Shown here: positions 11,388-22,625 of the stretch, in pieces
Numbering within the stretch: the first letter of the stretch is position 1
How the letters are laid out: each line of letters begins with the position of its first letter
Assembly (NCBI GenBank): GCA_009829735.1
Contig: CM020618.1
Span: 22,491,346-22,555,345 of the forward strand
Direction of reading: 5' to 3'
Source of the DNA: Pyropia yezoensis
Lineage: Eukaryota; Rhodophyta; Bangiophyceae; Bangiales; Bangiaceae
DNA: 64,000 bases
Notes under the pieces: generated by a model
Database searches by the model: none
What the model was told of the DNA's origin: nothing
What the model saw: only the letters and a program-made list of their open reading frames with translations
Made by a program: the position numbers and the translations under genes

Positions 11388-12560
11388 AATTACCGGCAGT
11401 ATTACTTCTCTTGCACCCCCTGCAGTTGCGGCTGCGCCTATCATCCCGAGGCGCCGCCCAAGCCGCCACCGCCGCCAGCTGTCCCGGAGCAGCTGAATAA
11501 TGACGATGACGTCAATGTTCCATGGGCGGGAGTGGACTTTCAGCCTCTTGACGTCTAGCTTCTCGCTGCAGCCAAAACTGCTCCGTGGTCCCGGTGACGG
11601 GAACTGATGATCTGGGGGAGCGGTGGGGCAACCTTGTAGCGGCCGCCGGGGTAGCCCGGGTGATTGTTCTTGTATATGGGTCTAGGAGGGGCGTGCTTGC
11701 AGATGCGTGCTGGCGCCCACGACACGGGCGGTGGCACGAGCGACCCTTCAAAGTCGGCTTCGTCCGGCTCGCGTGAGCACGTGGGACGGTGAGGAGGGGA
11801 ACGACTGCGCGGCGGCCGTTGTGGCGGCAGTCTGGATGAGGGGGAGTGATAGAAGGGGGGGCGGTTGTAATAGACTGTCTGCGTGTGGGTGGCGGAGGGG
11901 ACGGTGGGCGTGGGTCGTTCGCGCCCTTCTACGCTGACTGGTGGTCTTTTTGCCGTACCGTGGGGTGCGCACGTGCGTCCTATCTGTATACTCAAAAGCA
12001 AAGAGGCATGGCGACCTTGATACTCTTTGAAATGCCGCGCCCAGTCTTGCTCGTCCCGGACGTGTCCAACGGAGCATTTGCTGCGCGGCGCGGGTGCAGT
12101 GTTTGAAGAAACCAGGCAAGGGCGGTAGGTGCTATCGCCGCCGCGGTAGCACACGGCACTCATCCATGAGGTTCTCGTGGCAGTGGGTCTTATGGGACAG
12201 GGGGGTTAACGACGTTAAGTGGTGGTTTGGAGTGGTCCTCATCATGTCTTGTCTCACAGTCAGCGGCCTGCTAGTCGGAACGACAGCCCAGAGTAACCAC
12301 CCTGGAAGCGTTCCGATCAGCACGAGCGCCTGTCTCCCGGGATGTGTGCTTACTGATGCGCACTCAGCATGACTCAAAACATCTGCGAGCTGGGTCTGAT
12401 GTGGCAGTGGAAGGGTGCTGTGATCTGAGGAGGAAGCGACTCGCGACGGTTGCGCGTGGTGGGTACGTTGATGCTCGGGCAATGAGCACATGAAAGATCG
12501 CGATGGAGTGGCCAGGGTTATGCCGCAGTGATAGTATTGTTCTCTGCAAACGGCGAACGG
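11388..12560. other. Spacer after the KDZ gene with one weak minus-strand ORF
   Basis: 11388-11558 is the in-frame continuation of the KDZ frame. The rest has no recognised gene. A minus-strand frame at 11555-12163 (202 codons) encodes a Pro/Arg-rich protein with Tyr/Asn-containing stretches. It is less biased than the surrounding noise, but I see no domain and would not call it a gene on this evidence. Confidence 0.35.
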
Positions 12561-12589
12561 GCGCAGGCTGCAGCAAAGACAGTGAAGCA

Positions 12590-13075
12590 AGAGACCATCC
12601 TGGTACCCCTGGTGACAGCACTGTGCAGGCCGGCCGACGCTGCCGGCGCTGCCACCGGGCGGCTTCCCCTAGCAACTGACCTCCACCCGCCCCACCACGC
12701 CACGTGCGCCCCTACTCCCTTCCTGCGAACGATATTAGTCCCCTCCGTGACCTGGTTGTGCAGACCTGCCGACATTGCCTGCCCTGCCACAGGGCGTGAC
12801 ATCCCCATTCTTTTAAATCGCATCCGCCCCCCCACGCCACCTGCTCTTCCTGTACCCTGCCCGACAACGATTTTTATACCCTCAGTGACCTCACTGCGCA
12901 GACCTGCCGAGACTGCCAGCCGTTCCACCGGGCAGCTTGCCCCAACTCCCAACGTGCACCCGCCCCCCCTCGCCACCTGCTCTCCTGTCCCCTGCCCGCC
13001 ACTGATATGGCCCGCCCAAATGACTCGTACAGCACAGACGCCGACCCTGCCAGCATTGCCTCCGGGCGGCTTCAC
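12590..13075. repeat. ~134-bp minisatellite, four units
   Basis: Units begin near 12595, 12729, 12867 and 13001 (spacing 134, 138 and 134 bp). Each shares a block encoding on the plus strand something like VPxVTxLCRPAD followed by a Pro-rich stretch. The copies have diverged substantially. The plus-strand frame 12528-13631 stays open across them but looks like a by-product of composition. Confidence 0.7.
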
Positions 13076-13199
13076 CCGAACCCCATACGACGCGTCCAAA
13101 GCCTCGCCCGCCAGCGACTCCGACGCCCCGCCCGCCTGCGCCACCGCCGCCGCGGTCACAGCCGCCGCCCTCGCCACGACAGTCTTTCAGGCAGCACCG

Positions 13200-13600
13200 G
13201 CGGCAAGCGGTGGGGGGGCCGCCTCCGCCCCCGACACGCTCGCCGGCACGTGGCTGCGGTCGCCCCGTCGTTCAGCCGCTGCCGCCCGCCCGCGCCACCG
13301 CCGCACGACCGTGGCCGCGCCGAGGCACTCGCCGCCGCAGGCTCCCAGGCCGGACAGGCAGCGAGCGGTGGGGAAGCCGCCTCCGCCGCCGACACGACCG
13401 CCGGCCCTGGCTGCGGCCGCCCCGCCATCCAGCCGATGCCGCCGGCCCGCGCCACCGCCGCACGACCGCGGCCGCCACCGAGTCACTCGCCGCGGTAGGC
13501 TCCCAGGCCGCACTGGCGCCGAGCGGTTGGGGGGCCGCCCCCGCCGCCGGCACGACCGCCACCCCGCGGCGGCGGCCGCCTGGCCGCCCGGCGGCCGCGG
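13200..13600. repeat. ~158-bp GC-rich minisatellite
   Basis: The block gcgagcggtgggg recurs at about 13202, 13358 and 13520 (spacing about 156-160 bp), each followed by gccgcctccgcc, gacacgaccgccg and gcgccaccgccgcacgaccg blocks. There are two full units and one partial. It directly follows the 134-bp minisatellite but is a different sequence. Confidence 0.7.
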
Positions 13601-13639
13601 GCGCGACCGCAATCCCGGTCGCGCGGAGTGATGGAAGCG

Positions 13640-14873
13640 GCACTGAGGCGGTGGGATTCGTTTTCGCTGAGGGGCCGTACGCCGGGAGTTTGGAGGATAC
13701 ATGCCGCCGAGACGCAAGCGAAAGAGACGCTCGCATGCGTCGACGAGGAGCAGTAAGAAGTCGCGAGGCAGCGAGATGGCTCTGCGGGGCAAAGTTAGCC
13801 GCCTGAAGAGCCTTCAGGGGAGCTGGTCAGCCAGCCGCGGATCAGTCGAAATGACGCAATGACACGCAAGTTGAGTCAACAACTCCATTCCCGGTAATAG
13901 GACTGATGGTGGGACGGAATTCGAATCTTCGCGCTCCGACAGTTGGGACCTCGTCATCAACGCGTGGCATGAAGAGAACGATTCGCGCCAAGCAACGAAG
14001 ACCTATGGACCACTGCAGCGTCAGCTGACACCGCACTTGCCAGCTGATTCACTGCCTCTTGCCGGCCGCGGGCGAACTGTATCTATTCTAGAACCCTCGC
14101 GCTTGACCCCTGTGCACCAGTGCTGCCAGCGTCACGTATGGACGGTTGGCACCCCTCGTTCTGTTCACGATGACCCACGTAGAGCAGCCGATTTCGAAGG
14201 TCTGTGCGGCGACCCAAGTCAGGAATTTTTTGAAAAGTCTTTTCTCACTGCGTCCCAAAGCTCTCCTTACTTCGGCCAGTGTCTGCTGTACTCGTGTCCG
14301 GTCAGCAGGGCGACAGCGGCCTGCCTGTGGGCCGCGAGCAACTCGTGCACCACTGCCTATGCATGACCTTCTTGTTGTTTCTGCCATCAGCCCGTTCCAC
14401 GTGCGTGAGAGCGATCTCTCCTCCCCGCCGTCACGGCATTGACCTGGGTATTCCCTGCTTCGGCGCGGCGGCCTACCCTTGTCCATCCTCTCCGGCGTCG
14501 ACCTGAATCTGGGTCTTCCCCTTTTGCCGCACGGTGGCCGACGCTCTGCCACCTGCAGCGGTCGCCTGCTCCTCTGCTGCGTGCATCGGCGGCCAGTCGC
14601 TCGCCTTCACCAAGGTGGCGCCGTGTTCCCTTGCGCCCTGCAGCGTCGATCTGTGCCTCGGCTCGCCGGGTGAAGGAAACCCTCTCCCATCTTTGCCGCA
14701 GCACATGCTCCCCCCCCCTCCGAGTGGCGGCTGCTGTTTCTCACTTTGCAGTGCCGGGGCGACCTGCTCCTTTTCTCCCGGCAACAGCGAATCGCCACCC
14801 CCTGCTTTGACAGGGGCAGCCATCCTCCAGACTGAGTGCTTCTATTGCAAGACTGTGTCGACAGGCGACGGTC
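13640..14873. other. Spacer upstream of helicase, no confident gene
   Basis: Composition becomes more balanced than in the flanking minisatellites. Short frames occur on both strands (for example 14088-14552 minus and 14534-14884 plus) but none shows a domain. Upstream non-coding exons or the promoter of the helicase could lie here; I see no TATA box I would trust. Confidence 0.35.
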
Positions 14874-16354
14874 ATGGCGTTTGATCTTGATCGGTCCCAG
14901 CAGTCGGCGTGGGAGAGTTATTTGGCGGGAAAGAACGTCGGTCTGTTTGGGCGGGCTGGTTGTGGCAAGTCTGCTGTTTTGAAGCGCGCCATCGCTCACG
15001 CTCGACGCGCTCACGGGGCCGATCGTGTAGGTGTGATGGCATGGACTACTGCCGCAGCCAGAATGATCGACGGTCACACGATGCACAAGTTTTTACGCGT
15101 TGGTATCGCGGAGCTGCCGAAGGACCTGGTCCTAGAATCTGTGAAGAAGAATAGGTTGGTTCGCAGGAAGGTGGCCGACACTGCCGTCATCTTCATCGAT
15201 GAGCTCCCACTGGTCCCTAAACGCTGGCTCACAACCCTCGAGTACGTCGTGCGGCAGCTGGGACCCATTGGCGAGCACGGCCGCCCATGGGGGCGCTGTC
15301 AAGTCGTGGGTAAGTTTTGTTACACTTCTCCCATCTAAAGCGGCTGGAGGCAGATTAGTGGGTTGATCATGTGCTTCGCATATTTGCTAGACGTAGGGGC
15401 CATCGAGAGCGACTGCCTTATGCAGTCAATTTTTTGTCACTGTACTGACACTCGCTTTTAGTTAAACAACGATGTTTCCGTGTTGCTTACCTCTGTACAG
15501 TTGCCGGTGACCCCCTGCAGCTTGGGCCTGTTCAAAGTCGGCTGAATAACACGGATGAGGCAGTGTACGCCTGCAGGGAGTTTCGACAGTTCTTCCTGTC
15601 CCGCTACGGCCTTGTCTTTTTTTTGACCGGCTCCCATAGGCAAGCTAATGACAGCTGGTTTGTCGGCTGCCTGGACCGCGGCCGCAAGGGCGAGGTGTCG
15701 GACGCGGACCTAATGGTTCTCATCGCCACGTCGGATGGCGTCGCAGCCGAGGCATGGAACGAGCGCACGCAGCTGCGCGCACTGAATGTCGAGGTCGATG
15801 CGTTCAACAGAGGCAAGCTCTCGCGGCTGCCCGGCGCGGAGGTGGTGTACTCGTGCCGTGATGAGGTGGCCGTTGGCATCACCCATCCTGCGCGTCGTGC
15901 GTACGCACAGCGGTGCATGCTTGAGATCTGTACTCCCCCGGTGTCCCTAAAGCCCGGTGCTGTTGTCCTGACAACACGGGAAGTGAGCGGCGTGGCGACC
16001 GGGACGCAGGGGGTTGTCCAGTCGTGCCTCTCGTCGTCCGTCGTGTGTGACTTTGCCGGCCGGCGGGTGGTCGTAAGCGTCATGGCTTTTGACGTCATTG
16101 ATAACTGCGGGACGACGCTGGCTACTCGCCACGCCATTCCCCTGGTCCTTGCATGGGCTATGACTATCCACCGTGCGCAAGGAGGCAGTTTAAACACTCT
16201 GGCTATTGACTTCAGTGAGCTGGACTGGCGGCTTGCTGGGCTTGTGTACTCTGGTCTGTCTCGCTGTCGCTCTCTTGACGGCCTGCTTGTGCGGGGGTTG
16301 CGCCGTGACCAAATCGTTGTCGATGCTGGCGCGTTAAGGTTCCATACTGAGTGA
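14874..16354 (+). CDS. PIF1-like DNA helicase (SF1B)
   Basis: Two exons, 14874-15309 and 15501-16354, joined across a 191-bp GT..AG intron (gtaagt donor, tgtacag acceptor; phase 1). The protein is about 430 residues, roughly the helicase core alone. Residues 26-33 GRAGCGKS are Walker A, and VIFIDELPLVP near 105-115 is Walker B. The splice junction restores motif III as VVVAGDPLQLGPV. Later motifs are LAWAMTIHRAQGGSL (motif V) and YSGLSRCRSLDGL (motif VI). PIF1 helicases unwind DNA 5' to 3' using ATP; they act in genome maintenance and also occur inside large DNA transposons and Helitrons. No Rep nuclease is fused, so this is not a Helitron RepHel. Position between the KDZ gene and a convergent unknown gene suggests a mobile-element gene, but a host PIF1 paralogue cannot be excluded. 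The start is set by DLDRSQQSAW right before the Q-motif region. Confidence 0.85.
15310..15500 (+). other. Spliceosomal intron in helicase gene
   Basis: GTAAGT donor at 15310 and CTCTGTACAG acceptor ending at 15500. Removal gives a perfect PIF1 motif III across the junction; without splicing the frame stops at codon 155, inside the intron. Confidence 0.85.
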
Positions 16355-16424
16355 GGCGAGAGCTTTATTGCGTACATCGACGTCACAATGAACCCACCCG
16401 TCCACTGCGGTAACCGCTATACTC

Positions 16425-17447
16425 TTAGCCATCAATGTACAGTGCATTCCAAAGCAAGAGTGAGCGCTGAGCGAGGTCCAGCGAGTCACACCCGCTTGCG
16501 TCCACCATGGTCTTCGGCATGATAAAATCGGGGAAGTGCCGCTTGCGGAATGAGAAGAACGCAGTGCTCTCATAAAAGTACGTGAAGGGAAAACCAGCAC
16601 CTTCCCGACCGCGCTCGCATACCAGACCGAATACCTCCACAGCAGGCATTTCAATAAGAACTTCAGCACTCTGGCCCCCCTCACCCCCACCCGCCTCGGA
16701 TTCTCTGGCCGCCAGCGCGGCCATGTCTGGCGCGGCCACACGCCACACGCACGCAGATGCTAGAAGAACAGACCCCTGCTCACGAGGTGGCCTGTCAAAC
16801 AAGCGCACTCGAGGACTGCCGACCACGAGGAGAGAAAGACACAAGCCACAGGTCTGTCAGTCTCATCAAACAACACGACGCGTAACAAGGCCGTGTCAAG
16901 TAAGTCTAACAGGAAAAAAAGAAAGGGACACAAACAGTCAGAACGCGCCTGGCACATACCCGATCGAGGACACAGGCCACGCCATACGGTATCCCGCAGG
17001 GATAGAGCTCAGCGCCACAGCTGTCGCAGACGGGTTGCCTTTCTCCGAGCACAGCCGAGGATCCTGCCCATACGGATAAACGGCATCTTCGCAGCCGGCT
17101 TCAATCTCCTTGATACAAACCGTCGCTACTGCTGCAGGAGCGTCGATGCCATGAAACAGGCACAGATGGACGAGCACCTCCGCGGTTGCCACAACACGAC
17201 CGCCCAGAGACAGCTTGCATGCGCCCACGCGAGTGGCCAGAGCGCTGGCAGCATCATTGGCAGCCTCGCCACGCCGGACATCTGGGGCACCATCCAGACG
17301 GCCTCCCCCCCTGCTCTGGGCAAGATTTCAAGCCCCGCCGCCCACAATGTCGTTGGGAGCGTCACCCGCGCCACCGTTCCCGTCGCCCCCAGCGCGATCA
17401 ACAGCATCAACACGGGTGCCACTGCCCGTCTGGCGCTCCGCGGCCGC
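16425..17447 (-). pseudogene. 3' part of unrecognised minus-strand gene, decayed or multi-exon
   Basis: This continues the frame of the upstream feature after its TAA at 17448-17450. Coding-like sequence (AAAERQTGSGTRVDAVDRAGG, then GGRVVATAEVLVHLCLFHG and CEDAVYPYGQDPRLCSEKGN) runs to about 16962. A second in-frame stop, TGA, lies at 17328-17330. At about 16962 there is a candidate GTATGT donor. A further coding-like frame at 16425-16844 (ending DLAQRSLLLWNALYIDG, stop TAA) may be the last exon, but I could not find an acceptor giving a clean phase. No domain recognised. It ends about 70 bp from the helicase stop, tail to tail. Confidence 0.4.
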
Positions 17448-18801
17448 TTATTCTGCGGCTCTTTTCTTTGGGGAGCCCCGCGGCCGCTTTCTGCCCTTCT
17501 TCGATACGACGGCTGGCGTAGGCGCTCCCGCGGCTGCTTCGCCTGACGCTAAGCCATCCCAGACAGCAGGGGCAAGGGCGCCGCCAGAAAACAGAGCCAG
17601 CAACCAGAGAAAGAACGGGTCTCGTCGCACTTTCATCAGCAAGATGACCGCGAGGTACTCGTCGTTGATCATAAACTTCGTGTTCTTGAACGATGGAGAG
17701 TCAAAGGACACCTGCCCGCCGCGAATCTTGAAGCGGACTGTGGCACCACGTGCGACCTCCGGCGTGAGTAGGTAGTAGTGGTGATCGACCTTGGCGCGCG
17801 CCGCCTCGTCGGTCAGCCTCCGCTTCACGAGCGTGTCAACAACAAATTTGTACAGGCCAGCAAACTCAAGCAGCCGGTTCCGGACCGACTTGCTTCGGTG
17901 GGGCATCTTGAGCTCCTTCTCCGTCTCCTCCACTTCCGCGTCGGGGTCATTGACTAATGATATGGGGGCCTTGGGGGGGAGGAACGCGGGACCGACCACG
18001 ACCGGAGGGAAGCAGAATGAGCATCGGCGCAACCGTCAATCCAGGTAGCCAAAAGTCGTGAGAGAGCGCGTAGTGTCGGGGCTGGCCTGCTGCGTCAGAG
18101 GCCGACGATGGCGTGCTCCCTGCAGCACCACCCGTCACACGAGCAGCAGCAGAGCCACCAGTTGCCCAAGAGCTGCCGCCCCGCGCACCCTCCGAAGCAG
18201 AGCCGCCGCTGAAGGTCGCCGCAGCGCCGCCGCCGTTCGCTCCAGAGTATCCTTCCGCGGCACCGCCGGATGCTTCCCCTGCAACGACGGCTTCGCCTGG
18301 AGCGGGCCCGTCATCCGCTGGCCGAACGAAAATGTCTCCTGGCCTGCTCCCCACCCCTTCGTCGCCGTCTGAGCCAGGTGCCGATCGTGGAGCCACCCTA
18401 CTCTGGGACAAGCCGGCGTCTGCTTCTTCTCGAGGGCAGTTGCTCATTCTCGGATCCGGCTGCAGAAGCGCATCAACCCAGGCGTCTTGGTCACTAGCGT
18501 CTCCATCCAGCCCTTTCTCTTCCGCCTCATTGCCACCCCGCTCCTGACCGGCTGACGCCGCTCCAGCGGGGGGTAAAGTGGTCGGCACGCAACCCCTTCG
18601 TGCGTGCGGTGCCTTGTCACTGACCGACAATGTGCCAGCAGCCGCAAGGCCGCCTACAGCACCAGCAGTAGGACCTGCAGTGGGGAAGCAAGCAGCCGTG
18701 CCAGCAGGCCAGCAGGGCGACCCCGAGCGCGGCGGTCGCCAGCAGCGGAACGTTCTGTAGCGGGTCGGCGCCGATCGCGGCGGCCACCCGCAGCGCACCA
18801 A
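17448..18801 (-). CDS. Unrecognised minus-strand gene, convergent with helicase
   Basis: Two overlapping minus frames (17947-18801 and 17448-18032) read as one protein if the phase changes near the G7 run at about 17973, which suggests an indel error or a very short intron. The N-terminal half is acidic and Gly/Ser-rich (for example DGDASDQDAWVDALLQPDPR). The C-terminal half has a more globular stretch (KVDHHYYLLTPEVARGATVR, then DEYLAVILLMKV and a short hydrophobic FFLWLLALF) and a basic KKGRKRPRGSPKKR sequence that looks like a nuclear localisation signal. No family recognised. The 5' end runs into the repeat block at 18690, so the true start is unknown. It could be an accessory gene of the same mobile element as the helicase. 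Confidence 0.4.
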
Positions 18802-19500
18802 CGGGAAGCAGGCGGGCAGAGTGGTGCCGAGTGCCGCGGCCGCCAGCAGCTCAACGACCAGTAGCGGGCGGGCTCCGATCGCTGCGGCCGCCCGCAGCGC
18901 AGCGACGGTGAGCAGGCGGGGAGGGTGGCGCCGAGCGCGGCGATTGCCAGCAGCGGATCGACCTGTTGCGAGCGATCACCAGGCGTGGTGGCCTGCCAAC
19001 AGCAAAGAAGGTACGAGAAGCGGCCCAGCGCACCAGCCGCCAATCGATCGTGGACCGGGAGGGCGCGGGTGCCCAGGGCGGCGGCGCCGAGGGCGGCGAC
19101 GCGCAGCCACCGCCAACAGCCCGCAGCAGCGGCGAGCAGCGCGGCGGGGAAGCACGCAGGAGCGAAGCGCGGCGGCGCGCCGCGGCCGCGGCGGGGAAGC
19201 ACGCGGGCGCGGAGCGCGGCGGCGCGCAGCCGCCGCCAGCAGCGCAGCGACCAGAAGCGCGCGGGCGCGGAGCGCGGCGGCTCGAGGCGGCAGCCAGCGG
19301 CACGCAGCCGCCGCCAGGAGCACAGCAACGAGGAGCGCACGGGCGTGGAGCGACAGCGGCGCGCGACAGCCGCCTGGAGCGCGGCGGGGGAGCTCGCACC
19401 AGCGGCGCGCAGCCACCGCCAGGAGCACACCAACGAGAAGGAAATTCTGGCGAGGCGCGGGCGGCTCGGGTGGCGCCGAGCGCTGCGGCCGCCAGCAGGC
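18690..19500. repeat. Degenerate ~105-bp and shorter GC-rich tandem repeats
   Basis: The block gccgagcgcggcg..ccagcagc recurs near 18722, 18827 and 18930 (103-105 bp apart). After about 19070 it continues as denser, shorter units built on gcggggaagcacgcgggcgc and gcgcgcagccgccgcc. Long open frames on both strands through this block are by-products of the repeats. A short gcgggcgcg/cggtgggcggg repeat follows at about 19690-19790. Confidence 0.6.
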
Positions 19501-19920
19501 TGCCTCGCCGTTGCCCAGCTCGGGAGCCACGGGCGGACCGCGGCGGACCGTGCCAGCGCTGCGTCAGATGGCGACGAGCAGGATTGCAGCGATCCGTGAC
19601 GAGCGGTGGAGTGGCAGGCAGGGCGAAGAAGAGCACGGCGGCGGCGGTCGCCAGTCGGCCAAAGCGGCAGCTGGGGAGTGCGGCGGCAGTGACAGCCGGG
19701 CGGGCGCGGCGGCGGCGGGCGGGCGCGTCACGGCGGTGGGCGGGTGCGTCGCGACGGTGGGCGGGCGCGGCGTCGGCGGGCGCGTAGGTGGCACACACGT
19801 GGCGGTATGCAGCTTGCCATGGGTCGCGACGAGGAGCCTGCTGGACCAAGAATGCTTGGTTTTGACTGGTTCAGCGACGTGCTGACATCGTGAGATGCAG
19901 TCAATGGGATCCCGTCTAAA

Positions 19921-19964
19921 GGGTCGGATCGCTGCGTCTGACCCTTCAGGGGAGGATCCGACCC
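19921..19964. repeat. Perfect 10-bp inverted repeat (hairpin)
   Basis: gggtcggatc at 19921-19930 pairs with gatccgaccc at 19955-19964, leaving a 24-nt loop that itself contains gacccttcagggg. Function unknown; it could be a transposon end or a 3' end structure. Confidence 0.55.
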
Positions 19965-19979
19965 TGGCATTACCTCTGT

Positions 19980-22625
19980 TGTGAGGGTCCCCCGCCTGGG
20001 CGCGTGTGGTGCGCGCGCGCCAACAAGAGGGTGCGGCGCACACATGGGCACTTGGCGCGCGCCCTGGCACTTGATGCAGTGTGCACTCTCCGTTGCACGG
20101 GCATTATGGTCGTGTTCGATGATTTTCTGGGTGTGCTGGTGGTGTTGTTTTGTCTTTGCGCGTGCGTCCGAGAGTATGAGCCGTCACGCATACGTTGGGT
20201 GCGGCTGTCTACGTTGGACGACGTCGTGATGATGTGCGTGGATTGCTACCGGATGCGTCTCTTTTCTTTGCGTACGCTTGCTCTCTATATTACTTCATGA
20301 GCTCTGCGTGTGTGTGTGTAGCCTTAGTTGTGGTAGCCGTCTTGGTGGGGTATGATCCTTGGTGTCTCTTGGCCGTGCGTGATCGTTCTTTTTGTGTCGG
20401 TCTTGGCCGTGTGCAGGGGGATCCGTGTGTCTTTGCTGAGTGCGCGTGAGGCGTCATCGCAGCCACGATCTGGACGTGCTCTTGAGCTGCTTTTGATGCG
20501 GTTGTCTTGGCGCATTAGGTTTCGACTCTTTGCGCACGCGGGGCGGAGCATTTTACTGACCTTGTACGCTGTCATTTGGGATGTGCTCTTTTTTTGTACA
20601 TACGACGTACGTGTGTCACTCTTGTGTGCTTGTTGCCGCCGCAGGCTTGTTTGGTTTCTTTCATTGTCATCATTGGTGTGAGCGATCACACTCTCGCTCA
20701 GGACACACTGTCATGATCTTCGTCATGTGCATTCTCGTTCTGTTCTTTTGAGCATGCTCTATGTACCGTATCTTGTCTGCTAATGCTTTGCTTTCCCGTG
20801 CTTGTAGCTCTCATCTGCATGCTAGAGGGTACGGTGGTGGGTACTGCGAGGGATGCTGGTAAACAATAACTCGACGTGCACCATGGAGCACCGCGGCAGC
20901 TACCCGCCGGCCACTGCGACGTTAAAATTCTCACAAAAAAAAAGATTTACAGCTGGCCTCCGCGGAAGATTCTGAGATTTTCTTGCATCGCGGCGATGGG
21001 GTGCACCGTTGCGCGACGCGACCCCATCAAGGAAACCCATCCATCAACATCGCGGACCCCCCTCCGCGGGGTCGGATGGCTACATCGCGAGCACGTCGTA
21101 AATGCATCGCGGCGGGCACGCGATGCAAAAACGTAACCTTCTGACGATGTGCCCACACATCAAGGCCGCCTCGCGGCGTGCAGACTCGGAGGTGCGCGGC
21201 AGGGACAGCGGGAGTGAGGGTGATTAATCCAGTTCGAGTTCGAGGCTCGTCTGCACTGGCGAAATCGCTGTTCGAGGCACATGCGATTCTGCCTTGAATT
21301 GTATTCTTCCTGTAACCGGCACCTTAGTAATTCTTCCTGGCTGGCCGCGCCGGCGGCGCGCGACCAAGCCGCTAGGCGGGCGGCCCCCTGCTGCGCCCGT
21401 GGCCGCTGGTCTCCTTCCCGCGGCGGAGCGGCGAGGTCCCCGGCGCCTCCACCGCGGCAGGCGCCCGCCCGTGCGTGGGCCACTTGCCCGTGCACCGTTG
21501 GCGTGGCCGGGGGGGGGCGGGGGGCCCGGCCCCCCCTTCTCCCCCTGGGCGGCCAGGCCGGACTGCCGCAGCGGCCCTCCCGGTCAAGGCCGCTGCACCT
21601 GCCTCTCCCTCTTCTTCTGCTGCTGCTTGCGACGCTGGCGGCGAGCGGCGCCGCGCGCCCTCGCCGCAATTTGCCCGCCTGCTTCCACTCGCCGGCCGCA
21701 GCAGCTGCGCCCCCCCTCTCTGCCTTCCTGCTTTCGCGCGTGGCCCCCGGCGCCCTGCGGGGGGCACCGGCGGGGGGGGCGGCGCGACCCGCCGCTGCTC
21801 AAGACCGCGGCGGGGAAGCGGTCACCGCCGTCCACACCGGCCGGCAGCGTCCTTCCTCCTCGCGCTGCCCGCCCACCCACCCATGTTTTGCTCAATGCTG
21901 CAGCTGCCTGAGTGGTCATAGCGCCCTACTTCCTTGCAAAAGACGCGCAAGACCGGTCAACCTCACCGCAACACCACTTCAGTGGTTCGCACAGGCTCGC
22001 TGCGGGTGGCCGATCGATGACGGGGCAGCCAACGCCCCGCCCATCCCCGCCGGCCCAACGCGTGACTCGACCCCGGCGGTTGACGGTCCGCTTGCTTGCG
22101 TCTTGATGCCTGTATCTCTGCTTCTCTGCTTCTCTTCCTGTAGGGCCGAACCGTTTGACGGGTCGGTCAGCCAGCGGCCTTGGGGGCGCTGGCGTAGCCT
22201 ACTCACGAAAACACACACAAAAAGTCACGTTACTGGCGCCTCTTCCCCCTCGGCTACCGTGGTTACAGCACAGCAATCGAGGTGAGTTCGAGGCTGATCA
22301 GTTGTCACGGACAGTTCGGGCGATGCGCAGCCTCTACGTCGCGATTGCTGCACTCGGCTGTACCCCTGTGCTCCAGAGACAGTCCTGCGCCCCACCTGAT
22401 AACTCGCCTCATAGTGAGCAAGTCGCCGTTCCTGACCAGTATTGACTGCTCTGAGGTTTGGTCTAAGAAGTTTTGTTTGGGACAGTCAAAAAGTGGTCAG
22501 ACACGCAGGCAGAGGAGGGAGAGCGCGAAGAAAGGTGGGAAGGGGGGGCGCGAAAGGAGGGATCGTCACAAGAGTATGTTTTCTCAACGAGGCCCAACGA
22601 CAGGCCTCGTTGGCCATCGAGCATC
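19980..22625. other. 2.6 kb without a confident gene
   Basis: 20080-20870 is T/G-rich and lower in GC than the rest, with weak frames on both strands (20004-20300 plus, 20324-20689 minus) and no domain. 20983-21128 holds an inverted repeat. 21300-21900 is extremely GC-rich with overlapping frames in all phases (21281-22285 plus is the longest), which I treat as noise. 22480-22560 is purine-rich. Confidence 0.35.
20983..21128. repeat. MITE-like inverted repeat
   Basis: ttgcatcgcg at 20983-20992 is the inverse complement of cgcgatgcaa at 21119-21128, and a second copy atgcatcgcg at 21102-21111 pairs locally with the same right arm. The internal ~125 bp is rich in ccgcg/cgcgg. A small non-autonomous element is possible; no target duplication was seen. 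Confidence 0.35.

Noticed and set aside
13850-14040. tRNA-like ttcgaatc sequence near 13920
   Set aside because: The surrounding bases do not fold into a cloverleaf with a matching acceptor stem.
14874-16354. Helitron RepHel identity for the helicase
   Set aside because: No Rep HUH nuclease motif precedes the helicase core and the protein is only about 430 residues.
18821-19885. 354-codon plus-strand ORF through the repeat block
   Set aside because: It follows the tandem repeats exactly, both strands are open, and no domain is visible.
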